Of a stretch of 14,470 bases of DNA, positions 1 through 6,805 are shown piece after piece (position 1 is the stretch's first letter; the number at the start of each line of letters is the position of its first letter). The position numbers were made by a program, and so were the translations under genes. The stretch comes from an uncultured archaeon (lineage in GTDB: Archaea > Halobacteriota > Methanosarcinia > Methanosarcinales > Methanoperedenaceae): NCBI GenBank assembly GCA_902386085.1, contig CABMIA010000050.1:1-14470 (forward strand). Reading direction: 5' to 3'. Below the pieces are notes generated by a model. The model was not told the origin of the DNA, ran no database searches, and saw nothing but the letters and a program-made list of their open reading frames with translations.

Positions 1-993
1 AGCCAGCAGTCTTCAAAGATGACTGAGATAAGCAGGGCAATGAAAGAAATGTCTGAAAGCGTGCAGCAGGTTGCGACAAATGCCCAGAAAGCTGCTGAAA
101 ATGCGGCTGAAGCAAACAAGACCGCCCAGGAAGTCGGGAAGCTGTCAGGCGAAGTTTCGGGCAAGATGTTCGATATCAGGGCAACAGTTGACAGCTCGGC
201 ATCTGCAATTAAGGAGCTGGATGTAAAATCCCAAAAAATCGGGGATATAATTGGCGTTATAACAAACATTGCAGACCAGACAAACCTGCTCGCACTGAAT
301 GCTGCCATTGAAGCGGCGCGGGCCGGGGAACACGGACGGGGTTTTGCAGTGGTCGCGGATGAGGTCAGGAAGCTTGCAGAAGAGTCCAGGAATGCGGCAA
401 GCCAGATCACCCTGCTGATAAAAGAAATCCAGCAGGGAACGAAAAATGCTGTGGTCGGTATGGAACAGGGAACGAAAACCGTAGGCGAGGGGGGAAAGAC
501 TATCGAAGGCGCAGTATCTGCGGTTGATCGTATTGTCCAGGCTGTCGGAAGCGTTGCAACCATGGTGCAGGAAATTGCAGCGGCGGCAGAGGAGCAATCT
601 GCTTCAGTAGAAGAGGTAACAGCCTCGATAGAGGATGTATCAGCAGTAAGCCAAGAATCGGCCGCAGGGACGCAGGAGGCCTCGGCAGCGGCAGAAGAGC
701 AGGCGGCATCAATGGTTCAACTGGTCAATGCAGCACAGAAACTGGCCGGATTATCTGAGGAATTACAAATGGCTTCATCTCGCTTCATTCTGAAATCTGC
801 AGATGAATATACTCGTTGCTGGGATATCAAGAAATGCAGCGATGAAATCCGGCAGAAATGCCCTGCGTATAAATCCGAAGAAGCTCGCTGCTGGCTGATA
901 GAAGGTACATGGTGTGGCGGTATCAAACAGAGTGATGTGAAATTGAAGATGCACAACTGCATGACATGTGAAGCATTCAACAGGAATGTATAG
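1..993 (+). CDS. Methyl-accepting chemotaxis protein, 3' part, with C-terminal two-CW domain (5' truncated by window)
   Basis: The reading frame is open to the first base, so the start and any sensor or membrane domain lie outside the window. Numbering from the ATG at 19, residues 1-255 are a long alanine- and glutamate-rich helical region. The MCP hairpin tip is at about 74-125 and includes [19 protein letters not shown], the CheA/CheW contact region. Candidate methylation-site pairs (AAEEQ) are near 190 and 225. After the signalling domain, residues 267-317 form a cysteine-rich tail with seven cysteines (267, 273, 281, 291, 299, 314, 317) and the pattern CW-x4-C, CPAY, CW, GTxCGG, CxxC. I recognise this as a two-CW domain. 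It probably binds a metal or responds to redox state, but that is inference. The adjacent downstream gene encodes the same domain alone. The MCP identification is certain; the stimulus is unknown. Confidence 0.95.
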   Translation, partial: SQQSSKMTEISRAMKEMSESVQQVATNAQKAAENAAEANKTAQEVGKLSGEVSGKMFDIRATVDSSASAIKELDVKSQKIGDIIGVITNIADQTNLLALNAAIEAARAGEHGRGFAVVADEVRKLAEESRNAASQITLLIKEIQQGTKNAVVGMEQGTKTVGEGGKTIEGAVSAVDRIVQAVGSVATMVQEIAAAAEEQSASVEEVTASIEDVSAVSQESAAGTQEASAAAEEQAASMVQLVNAAQKLAGLSEELQMASSRFILKSADEYTRCWDIKKCSDEIRQKCPAYKSEEARCWLIEGTWCGGIKQSDVKLKMHNCMTCEAFNRNV

Positions 994-1103
994 GGATTGC
1001 ATTGATTGTGAGACAATGAAATCCAGGGTTCCATGGTACTGTGGTTGGCCGCCCCTTTTCCACACCACTTTCACAAAGATACTTATTAAGATGTGCAGAT
1101 AAC

Positions 1104-1328
1104 ATGACATCTATGGCACCGAAGAACTGCTGGGAATTTAAAAAATGCGGAAGAGAACAGGGCGGAATCAAAGTAAGAGAAATGGGAATATGCCCGGCAT
1201 ACCCCAAGAATGGCAGGGATTGCTGGATGGTAGCCGGAACTTTCTGCGGAGGCAAAGTCCAGGGAACAGACGCCCAGAAACATGCAACATGTATGGTATG
1301 CGACTGGTATAAAACAGTAAAAGTCTGA
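1104..1328 (+). CDS. Small stand-alone two-CW domain protein
   Basis: About 74 residues with almost nothing outside the two-CW domain. Cysteines from the ATG at 1104 are 9, 15, 30, 40, 48, 63 and 66, within CWEFKKC, CPAY, DCW, GTFCGG and CMVC. After the third cysteine, the spacings (9, 7, 14 and 2 residues) match the C-terminal tail of the upstream MCP exactly; only the loop between the second and third cysteines differs (14 versus 7). The frame stays open upstream to an ATG at 1041, but that extension looks unlike the family. ATG 1104 or 1113 is preferred. A weak AT-rich box near 1081-1090 could serve as a promoter for a nearly leaderless message. No membrane segment is visible, so the protein is probably cytoplasmic. 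Function is unknown; a partner or decoy for the MCP tail is speculation. Confidence 0.8.
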   Translation: MTSMAPKNCWEFKKCGREQGGIKVREMGICPAYPKNGRDCWMVAGTFCGGKVQGTDAQKHATCMVCDWYKTVKV

Positions 1329-1339
1329 CAATTTTTTCG

Positions 1340-1368
1340 ATCCGGATACCGCGGATTGTTCTTTTTTC
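1340..1368 (+). terminator. Possible hairpin plus T-rich terminator after the two-CW gene
   Basis: ATCCG at 1340-1344 pairs with CGGAT at 1352-1356 around a 7-base loop, and a T-rich run follows at 1357-1368. It lies just after the stop at 1328 and before the next gene at 1408. The stem is short, so this is a weak call. Archaeal termination depends mainly on the T-run. Confidence 0.35.
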
Positions 1369-1407
1369 CGCAACAAAAAATGAAAGACGCAAACGGAGAG
1401 CTTCATC

Positions 1408-1896
1408 TTGTCATATTCAATACAGAGTCAGAAGAAGATTGTGTGCATAAGGAATAAAATAATTGCAATTACATTTCTTCTTTTAACGCTGCCCGCTGCC
1501 GCCGGTCAGACGACGAACCCCATTGAACTGAGCGGAACTATCATTCAGATAGTGGCATTCCTTCTCGGGATGTGCGGCTCCTTATACCTTGCATCCGTCC
1601 TGTGGGCAAGAGGAGATAAGGGCTCAGAAAGCTGGAAATACCTATCAGTTTCCATGATAATGTTCGCGTTCTGGAACATAATAATGTCTTTGAGTCTTGT
1701 GATGACTGTACTTAATGCCAAGAGTGATACGGATTCGAAAGGAACTCTCAATTTTGTCATTTTTATTTTGAAAATGCTCGACCCGGTAATAGAGGTTGCT
1801 GTGTTCATGGTATTGCTTTTTGGATTGAAAAATATAATAAGAACGATGCTGCATAAGCCCTGGACGTTATTCAGCAAGGTGGATTCCGATGAATGA
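1408..1896 (+). CDS. Small multi-pass membrane protein of unknown function
   Basis: 162 residues. The frame begins with TTG at 1408, and a GGAG ribosome binding site at 1394-1397 is suitably spaced (10 bases). No in-frame ATG offers a longer or better start, and a downstream ATG would remove the leader. Residues 17-32 (IIAITFLLLTLPAAAG region) look like a signal peptide or first membrane helix. Three further hydrophobic segments lie at about 44-66, 78-102 and 115-140. The C-terminus is short and charged. I do not recognise a family. The gene overlaps the next by 8 bases and heads a three-gene cassette with another small membrane protein and a zinc-ribbon protein, which suggests a membrane complex. 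Its position between MCP/two-CW genes and a FlaC/FlaD-like gene allows a link to taxis or surface appendages, but nothing in the sequence proves it. Confidence 0.75.
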   Translation: MSYSIQSQKKIVCIRNKIIAITFLLLTLPAAAGQTTNPIELSGTIIQIVAFLLGMCGSLYLASVLWARGDKGSESWKYLSVSMIMFAFWNIIMSLSLVMTVLNAKSDTDSKGTLNFVIFILKMLDPVIEVAVFMVLLFGLKNIIRTMLHKPWTLFSKVDSDE

Positions 1897-2209
1897 ACCT
1901 TTCTTTGTTATTCTGAATTCCGTTGCCGCTATCACTATAATCATAAGTAATGTTCTCTCCCTGCGTCTGCTTGAGGGAATATCGAGAGAACTCAAGGGTT
2001 TGAAGACAATAGATGTTATGTGGGATTACTTTATCATCATGACAGGCCTGTTCATAGTATTTGGTATAACAAGGGCGGCAGGTACGATAGTGACAGTTGT
2101 TTCCTATGATATCCAGCCCGTTTTTGATGCCTTGATATCCGTGATACTGATCTTTTTTTCTGTGTTCGCTGTACTTTTATCGAGATCCATAGAGGAGATA
2201 ACCGAATAG
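1889..2209 (+). CDS. Small membrane protein, second gene of cassette, unknown function
   Basis: 106 residues starting at an ATG that overlaps the end of the upstream gene by 8 bases. A GGTGG motif about 7 bases before the start can act as ribosome binding site. Hydrophobic segments are at about 5-24, 47-71 and 77-100, separated by a short charged loop (RLLEGISRELKGLK) that is probably cytoplasmic. The topology is like the last three helices of the upstream protein, so the two may be distant relatives or may pair in the membrane; I cannot align them convincingly by eye. Only one base separates its stop from the next gene. I do not recognise a family. Confidence 0.75.
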   Translation: MNEPFFVILNSVAAITIIISNVLSLRLLEGISRELKGLKTIDVMWDYFIIMTGLFIVFGITRAAGTIVTVVSYDIQPVFDALISVILIFFSVFAVLLSRSIEEITE

Positions 2210-2210
2210 T

Positions 2211-2774
2211 ATGGGCAAGACGTTATCACAGGAAGAACAGCGCCAGATGCTTGAAAAGCTGGAAAGCACCCTGGTCGCGACACGTTTCATGACCCTGAAA
2301 TATCTAAATTATACAATACTTCAGGACAAAGTGGACTATGCAAAGATGGATGTGGAAACGCCAGAATTCACGAAAGGCCTTGCGAGGGTAGTGGAGCATA
2401 TTTCAAAGAACGATGCCGTAGAAATGGTCAAGCGCGAAGCAGTACTGGGTCTTGAAAACCTGAAGAAAAAAATCAATCCCGTCGCATTGGCTGAAGCGCC
2501 TGCCTGCACTTCATGCGGTGAAAGGCTGATTGTCTCTTACAAGTTCTGTACTAAATGCGGCGCTGGACTGAAGGGGCAAAAATGGCTCGCTGCATTCAAG
2601 ACATGTGAAAAATGCCAGAGCCCGGTTGACCAGGCATGGTTTAATTGCGCAACCTGCGGAAATGTGCTGATAAAGAAGGTAGAGGTTGCCAAAACATGTC
2701 CGATGTGCAAGAAAAACATAGACCCGAACTGGGTGATGTGCCCGTTTTGCGGCTCCAAACTCAAGCTCGTGTAA
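2211..2774 (+). CDS. Triple zinc-ribbon protein with helical N-terminus, unknown function
   Basis: 187 residues. The N-terminal half (1-90) is predicted helical, charged and without cysteine. The C-terminal half has twelve cysteines in six CxxC knuckles: C99/C102 with C113/C116, C132/C135 with C146/C149, and C163/C166 with C177/C180. This makes three consecutive zinc ribbons with nearly equal spacing (CxxC-x10-CxxC each), probably from internal duplication. The CTSCG, CTKCG, CATCG and CPFCG knuckles are typical of archaeal zinc-ribbon adaptors. The start ATG at 2211 lies one base after the preceding stop, with GGAG at 2194-2197. No membrane segment is present, so it is likely the cytoplasmic partner of the two membrane proteins before it. 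It could bind nucleic acid or protein; the sequence does not decide. Confidence 0.85.
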   Translation: MGKTLSQEEQRQMLEKLESTLVATRFMTLKYLNYTILQDKVDYAKMDVETPEFTKGLARVVEHISKNDAVEMVKREAVLGLENLKKKINPVALAEAPACTSCGERLIVSYKFCTKCGAGLKGQKWLAAFKTCEKCQSPVDQAWFNCATCGNVLIKKVEVAKTCPMCKKNIDPNWVMCPFCGSKLKLV

Positions 2775-2778
2775 AAAA

Positions 2779-3870
2779 CTAAAGGATCAGGACTTCGCTG
2801 CTGCTGATGATTTTATCAACATCTCTTTCAAGTTTTGACAGCGAATTCTTATCCAGCTTATTGCCTCTCAGTTGTTCAATGAACAATAATGATTTGGTAT
2901 GATCCTCGGGGAGTAGTTTCCATGAGGGTTTCTCAACATAATAATCTATGCCGCTTGCATAGTTCTCCATTTTTGAACTGACCTCCTGACTTATCCACCC
3001 GATATCAATGTAATATTCAAGGACATCAGCCAGGTTATTTCTCCCGACCTTTTCCATCAGGAATTCGATCCAGTTCAGGAGAACAATTGAAGTCTCAGGC
3101 TTATTATCCAGGAAGGGAAGCCTTACATCATAATCATCCTGGTTTGGAGACGCATCAACTGTTTGTCTGGCTGGTGACGTTGGGGTCTCTCGATTTTGAG
3201 CCGGTTTGGTCGATGGCTTTCCGGATTCTGTCTTCTGTACAATTGTGGGCTTGACTCGTTCGACAACGAGTCCTGCAACCTTTTCAACCAGGGCTTCTTC
3301 ATTTACAACATTCGATGATGCTATTTTTTTGAGTTCTTCTATAGTGTTTTCAAGAGCTTTGAATTTGATATTGAAATCTTCTATCAGATTCGGTGGCACA
3401 CCAGGTGCTTTAATACTCAGTTCTTCAACTTTTTTTTCTATCTCGCTGATTTTTTCATTCACAGGATTGGGGGTTTCACCCACAAAAGGGTTTACTGTGC
3501 TCGATACAACCTCATACAATGATGCCAGTTCAAGAACGGTTTCATCTATCTTATCCAGCCTGTCTTTGAGCTCGTCGTTCCCCTTTTTCCCTGATTGCAG
3601 GATTTGATCCATCTTGCCGATCTGGTTTTCAAGATTTTTTACAGCGTCTGTGTTAGCCTTTATCTGCTCGGATTTTGAATTGACGAGCTCTTCGACCTTT
3701 TTTGTCAACTCTTCCTGGGTTTTTTTGAGCTGATCTGAGATATCAGGAACTGGCAGTGGAATATTTACATCTTTAGCTTCTGTATTTTTTTTAATGCTTT
3801 CCAGTTTTTTTATGAGAGATCCTTCAGGCATCCCTATTTTTCCTAATTTTCCTGTAAGATCTTTAAGCAT
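2779..3870 (-). CDS. Archaellum accessory protein, FlaC-FlaD/E (ArlC-ArlD/E) type
   Basis: About 363 residues from the ATG at 3870. GGTGG lies five bases before this ATG, which favours it over the in-frame GTG at 3879. Residues 1-200 are mostly charged coiled coil. Within this, about 98-131 (ending LASLYEVVSSTVNPFVGE) resembles the FlaC family. A Pro/Ser/Thr-rich linker follows at about 209-247. Residues 249-357 resemble the FlaD/FlaE domain, with RLPFL, LLNWIEFLMEKVGRNNL, LEYYIDIGWIS and a helical end. In euryarchaea, FlaC/D/E proteins sit at the cytoplasmic base of the archaellum and receive the chemotaxis signal through CheF. No other archaellum genes are in the window, so this is either a detached component or a paralogue serving another machine. 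It converges on the zinc-ribbon gene with a four-base gap. Confidence 0.85.
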   Translation of the reverse strand: MLKDLTGKLGKIGMPEGSLIKKLESIKKNTEAKDVNIPLPVPDISDQLKKTQEELTKKVEELVNSKSEQIKANTDAVKNLENQIGKMDQILQSGKKGNDELKDRLDKIDETVLELASLYEVVSSTVNPFVGETPNPVNEKISEIEKKVEELSIKAPGVPPNLIEDFNIKFKALENTIEELKKIASSNVVNEEALVEKVAGLVVERVKPTIVQKTESGKPSTKPAQNRETPTSPARQTVDASPNQDDYDVRLPFLDNKPETSIVLLNWIEFLMEKVGRNNLADVLEYYIDIGWISQEVSSKMENYASGIDYYVEKPSWKLLPEDHTKSLLFIEQLRGNKLDKNSLSKLERDVDKIISSSEVLIL

Positions 3871-3980
3871 ATCTTCCACCTTTAATGATATTATTCCAAT
3901 ATATTTTCATTATTATGCTGATAATGAGTAATAACATTATTGGTAATCCTTCCTTTAATATTTTTTCTCTCCAATCAAAG

Positions 3981-3992
3981 AAAAGATTTAAA
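3981..3992 (+). promoter_or_regulatory. Archaeal promoter (purine-rich BRE plus TTTAAA box) for the surface-protein gene
   Basis: The purine-rich AAAAGA element at 3981-3986 runs directly into TTTAAA at 3987-3992. The centre lies about 28 bases before the ATG at 4018, so transcription probably begins at or next to the start codon, giving a leaderless message. No ribosome binding site precedes the ATG, in agreement with this. Confidence 0.5.
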
Positions 3993-4017
3993 CCAGTAGA
4001 ATTCAATCTATATTATA

Positions 4018-5661
4018 ATGAGCATTAGGATTATCATATGTTGTATATTAATCTTTTTTATTCAGGTTGCGTCAGCAGGCAATAATACTAATGTCTGGGT
4101 TGCCAAATATTCAACCTTTGTAGAGTCCAACGGCTCCATACTGTTTGAAAATTATCTCATAAAATCAAAAATTTCAAATACAGCAATAGCGACAGTAACC
4201 GTTTACAAAGATCTGAACCAGATAGGAACCGGAGATTTTAATGTAAATGATTTTAAAAAATATGGTCCTATCGGGATAACCCTGCTTGGAATAAAAGGGA
4301 ATTATTCGTGGATTTCAATAAGTGAACCTGAAGATAAGGATATCTGGAGACCGCTGGCAAGAACCCAGCTGAAGTGGGGTGAAACATATTCGGTTGAAGA
4401 TTATACTTTCAAGGTCGACACTTTCGGTACTGATTCCGTAAACCTGATAATATCAAATAAAACCATACCTGAAACAGCCGTGTTTTCATCAGATAGCTTT
4501 AAAGATTACAGGAACCTCAGGGTGGCTGTCAGTAATATAAATAATACCGGTTTTATAGATATTGAATTCCTTACAAATAAGGTTCCTGAGATAAAAGCCG
4601 TGGTATCCACGGATAAGGATGAATACCTGCCGGACGAGCCAGTCAATGTTACAATAAATGTTTCAAGCGATTTTGTCCAGAATATTGTGGGTATAAATGT
4701 TGATGCCGGACCGGCTGCGGAAATGCAGCCGGAACACTTCGCTGCAACAGGCTTTACAGGCACACAATCCTTCGAATCACAAATGACCCGGCTGCCTGTA
4801 AACTCAACAGTTACCATCAGTGCAGAAATCGAGACCCGTGATTTTTATAATAATCCCTACATAACGACTGTAAGTAAGGATATCCTGATTGCACCCGTGA
4901 TATCGATCAATAAGAGCGTCCCTGCCGATACCGATGATGAAAACGTGACGGTGCGGCTGTATGTCTATAATTCAGGGTCGAACAACGGATCAATACATGT
5001 ACATGACACGTTGCCTGATGAACTTGGTTCAAAAGAACTGGACTGGGACATCGAACTCGGTTCCAAAATGACTAAAACATTCGAGTATGAAGTTACCCCT
5101 CAGAAACCCGGGCTGTATATACTACCTGTTGCTTCAGCCCTGTCTGACGGCCAATTATCCGTTACCCGAAAAGTGAAAATGATGGTGCATATGCCTTATA
5201 TAGGCATTACTAAAACGGCAGCGAATAATGAAAACCAGACTGAAGTCAATCTTGCAATAAATAATACAGGGGACAGGCCGGCGGAGGTAAAAGTGTCGGA
5301 TACCATACCTCAGGGATATTTACTCGCCGCCGGAAGCACAGCATGGTCGGGTAAGCTTGAAGCCGGGGAAAGCGCCGCCTTTAGGTACACCCTTCAGGGT
5401 ATTTCAAAAAATATACCTGCGGCTTCTGCAACCTATCGCGATATGCGGGGATCGGTTCGATATGCGCAGTCAAATGCAATTGAACCTGGCGTGAAAGACG
5501 TTACAGGCAATATCGATAAAGAGGAAAAGGAACCAACATTAAGTTCGAAGCCATCCGAAATAGTATTGTCAATGATTTTGTGGTTCATTGCGATTGCCGG
5601 AATTATTACTGGTGTGACTCTGGTTGTACATTTACTTGCCGCTATAAAAAGGAGGAAATAA
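4018..5661 (+). CDS. Secreted, membrane-anchored beta-sandwich surface protein (DUF11/CARDB-like, S-layer-related)
   Basis: 547 residues. Residues 1-20 are a signal peptide ending VASAG. An N-terminal domain (about 21-170) with no family I can name is followed by a cell-surface region: about 189-292 (VxVTINVSSD type), 295-393 (ISINKSVP, DTLPDEL, a typical DUF11/COG1361 pattern) and 395-480 (IGITKTA, VSDTIPQGY), probably Ig-like or CARDB beta-sandwiches. Many N-x-S/T sites, for example at residue 22 and in VNVTINVSS, suit N-glycosylation. A single membrane helix at about 515-540 precedes a short basic tail (AAIKRRK), so nearly the whole protein is outside the cell. Two bases after its stop a small membrane protein begins, so the two are co-transcribed. 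It may be an envelope or S-layer-associated protein; its exact role is unknown. Confidence 0.85.
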   Translation: MSIRIIICCILIFFIQVASAGNNTNVWVAKYSTFVESNGSILFENYLIKSKISNTAIATVTVYKDLNQIGTGDFNVNDFKKYGPIGITLLGIKGNYSWISISEPEDKDIWRPLARTQLKWGETYSVEDYTFKVDTFGTDSVNLIISNKTIPETAVFSSDSFKDYRNLRVAVSNINNTGFIDIEFLTNKVPEIKAVVSTDKDEYLPDEPVNVTINVSSDFVQNIVGINVDAGPAAEMQPEHFAATGFTGTQSFESQMTRLPVNSTVTISAEIETRDFYNNPYITTVSKDILIAPVISINKSVPADTDDENVTVRLYVYNSGSNNGSIHVHDTLPDELGSKELDWDIELGSKMTKTFEYEVTPQKPGLYILPVASALSDGQLSVTRKVKMMVHMPYIGITKTAANNENQTEVNLAINNTGDRPAEVKVSDTIPQGYLLAAGSTAWSGKLEAGESAAFRYTLQGISKNIPAASATYRDMRGSVRYAQSNAIEPGVKDVTGNIDKEEKEPTLSSKPSEIVLSMILWFIAIAGIITGVTLVVHLLAAIKRRK

Positions 5662-5663
5662 TT

Positions 5664-6083
5664 ATGGATATTTTTTCAATAATAGTATTTTGTATATATA
5701 TTATTATAATTTTAATGATCCTTGTGTATATCTCACCTCTGCTTTCTGCGCTTGTACTGGTACTGATTCCAGTTGCCTCTGTTTATCTCCTGCCCGGGCT
5801 GTCAGTAAGGTTTTTCTCGGCGCAGCAATTCTCATTTGCTGGGGTGCCTGTCCAGAACATCCATATTATGCTTTCAGTATGGTCCGCTCTTATCGGGATA
5901 GTGGCTTATACAGAGGTATTATCCTGGTATCTTTCAAAGGATGAAAAATCCGAACCCGGGAAAAAGACGGTGCCAGCCGCAGGCTCTATCTCATCAAAAC
6001 CTGAGGAACCTGCAAAATCCTTAAAGACAAAGGCGGAGGTTTTCATGTTGAAACTTGGAAAGGTTTTGAGTGGAAAGAAATAA
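5664..6083 (+). CDS. Small membrane protein co-transcribed with the surface protein, unknown function
   Basis: 139 residues from the ATG at 5664, preceded by a strong GGAGG at 5651-5655. The frame extends upstream to 5580, but that segment lies inside the surface-protein gene and lacks a ribosome binding site, so the shorter start is preferred. The N-terminal half holds two very hydrophobic segments (about 4-46, probably two helices) and a third at about 68-90. The C-terminal 45 residues are hydrophilic, rich in Lys, Pro, Ser and Glu, and end in a basic amphipathic stretch (MLKLGKVLSGKK) that is probably cytoplasmic. The two-base spacing from the surface-protein gene suggests a partner. I do not recognise a family. 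It converges on radB with a two-base gap. Confidence 0.75.
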   Translation: MDIFSIIVFCIYIIIILMILVYISPLLSALVLVLIPVASVYLLPGLSVRFFSAQQFSFAGVPVQNIHIMLSVWSALIGIVAYTEVLSWYLSKDEKSEPGKKTVPAAGSISSKPEEPAKSLKTKAEVFMLKLGKVLSGKK

Positions 6084-6085
6084 TA

Positions 6086-6805
6086 TTATTCCGCTCCTTT
6101 ATCAGTCAGCGTGAAATCGCAAAAGATGCCTTCACTTTTTGACCTGTGCTTCCGTAATGTTGCCCTTCTCCTTGACGGCCCTGTCCTATCGAGGAGGATG
6201 ATGGCCTTTGAAAGATGTTCTAACGCGTTACCACCGATGGGGAGGAGTTCGCCAGTTGAAATGTCCTTGAAAACCTGGTTAGTGATCACTACGGCAATAC
6301 CATATTTCCTGGCTATCCCGTGAAGGATGCCTATCTGGTTCACAAGTTCCCGCCGCAGCGCCACATTTTCTTCATTTGTATCATCTGTGGTAAGCCCCAG
6401 GCGATAAAAAAGCGCAGCAGAGTCAAGGATCACCAGTCCTATTTTCTCCGTGATTATCTTATCCAGGCCGACGATTACCGAATATTGCTGGTCAAGGCTT
6501 GAGGGTTCGTAAATGATAATATCCCCGGCTATTTTTTTTGCATCCTCGCCCGCAATTTGTTTGAACCGGTCTGCCGAGAAGCCTTCCGTATCAATGAAAA
6601 TAACCTTTCTCCCGCTTTTGACAGTTTCAACCGCAAGCTGTATGCAGATGTTGGTCTTGCCCGTACCTGATGCCCCATACAATTGCGTGACTATACCGCT
6701 CTCGAATCCGCCGCCAAGAAGATCGTCAATGCATTTGCATCCGCATGGATTCTTTTCTAATTTTTTTATTGTAATCGCTCCTTTCCAATCAATACTTTCT
6801 CGCAC
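6086..6805 (-). CDS. radB: RadB, archaeal RecA/Rad51-family recombinase paralogue
   Basis: 239 residues if begun at GTG 6805. The Walker A motif GASGTGKT is at 44-51 and Walker B LVILD at 124-128. The CGCKCIDDLLGGGFESG entry segment, TNQVF, the GGNALEHL segment and the R-rich end (RRRATLRKHRS) fit RadB, which lacks the N-terminal DNA-binding domain of RadA. RadB modulates homologous recombination and repair. The start is doubtful. GTG 6805 lies 40 bases inside cooC without a ribosome binding site. AAAGGAG at 6778-6784 is eight bases before an in-frame AUA at 6767-6769, which would give a 227-residue protein starting MKKLEKNPCG, closer to the usual RadB N-terminus as I remember it. No ATG, GTG or TTG is available there. 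The AUA overlaps the cooC stop (ATAA), so translational coupling is likely. Confidence 0.9.
   Translation of the reverse strand: MRESIDWKGAITIKKLEKNPCGCKCIDDLLGGGFESGIVTQLYGASGTGKTNICIQLAVETVKSGRKVIFIDTEGFSADRFKQIAGEDAKKIAGDIIIYEPSSLDQQYSVIVGLDKIITEKIGLVILDSAALFYRLGLTTDDTNEENVALRRELVNQIGILHGIARKYGIAVVITNQVFKDISTGELLPIGGNALEHLSKAIILLDRTGPSRRRATLRKHRSKSEGIFCDFTLTDKGAE

Noticed and set aside
145..597. Open frame on the minus strand opposite the MCP
   Set aside because: It lies wholly opposite an unmistakable MCP signalling domain and its translation has no family features; it follows from the codon bias of the real gene.
1041..1103. N-terminal extension of the small two-CW protein from ATG 1041
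   Set aside because: The added residues have no resemblance to two-CW proteins, and no ribosome binding site precedes the ATG.
1380..1457. Short plus-strand frame from ATG 1380 before the first membrane-protein gene
   Set aside because: It would be about 25 charged residues, has no clear ribosome binding site, and overlaps the GGAG-led TTG start of the membrane protein.
3880..3980. AT-rich inverted repeats (CATTAT/ATAATG and similar) between the FlaD-like gene and the surface-protein gene
   Set aside because: The stretch is so AT-rich that short inverted repeats are expected by chance; only the promoter elements are supportable.
5580..5663. Upstream extension of the small membrane protein into the surface-protein gene
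   Set aside because: The GGAGG site at 5651-5655 fits the ATG at 5664, and the extension is an out-of-frame reading of the surface-protein anchor.
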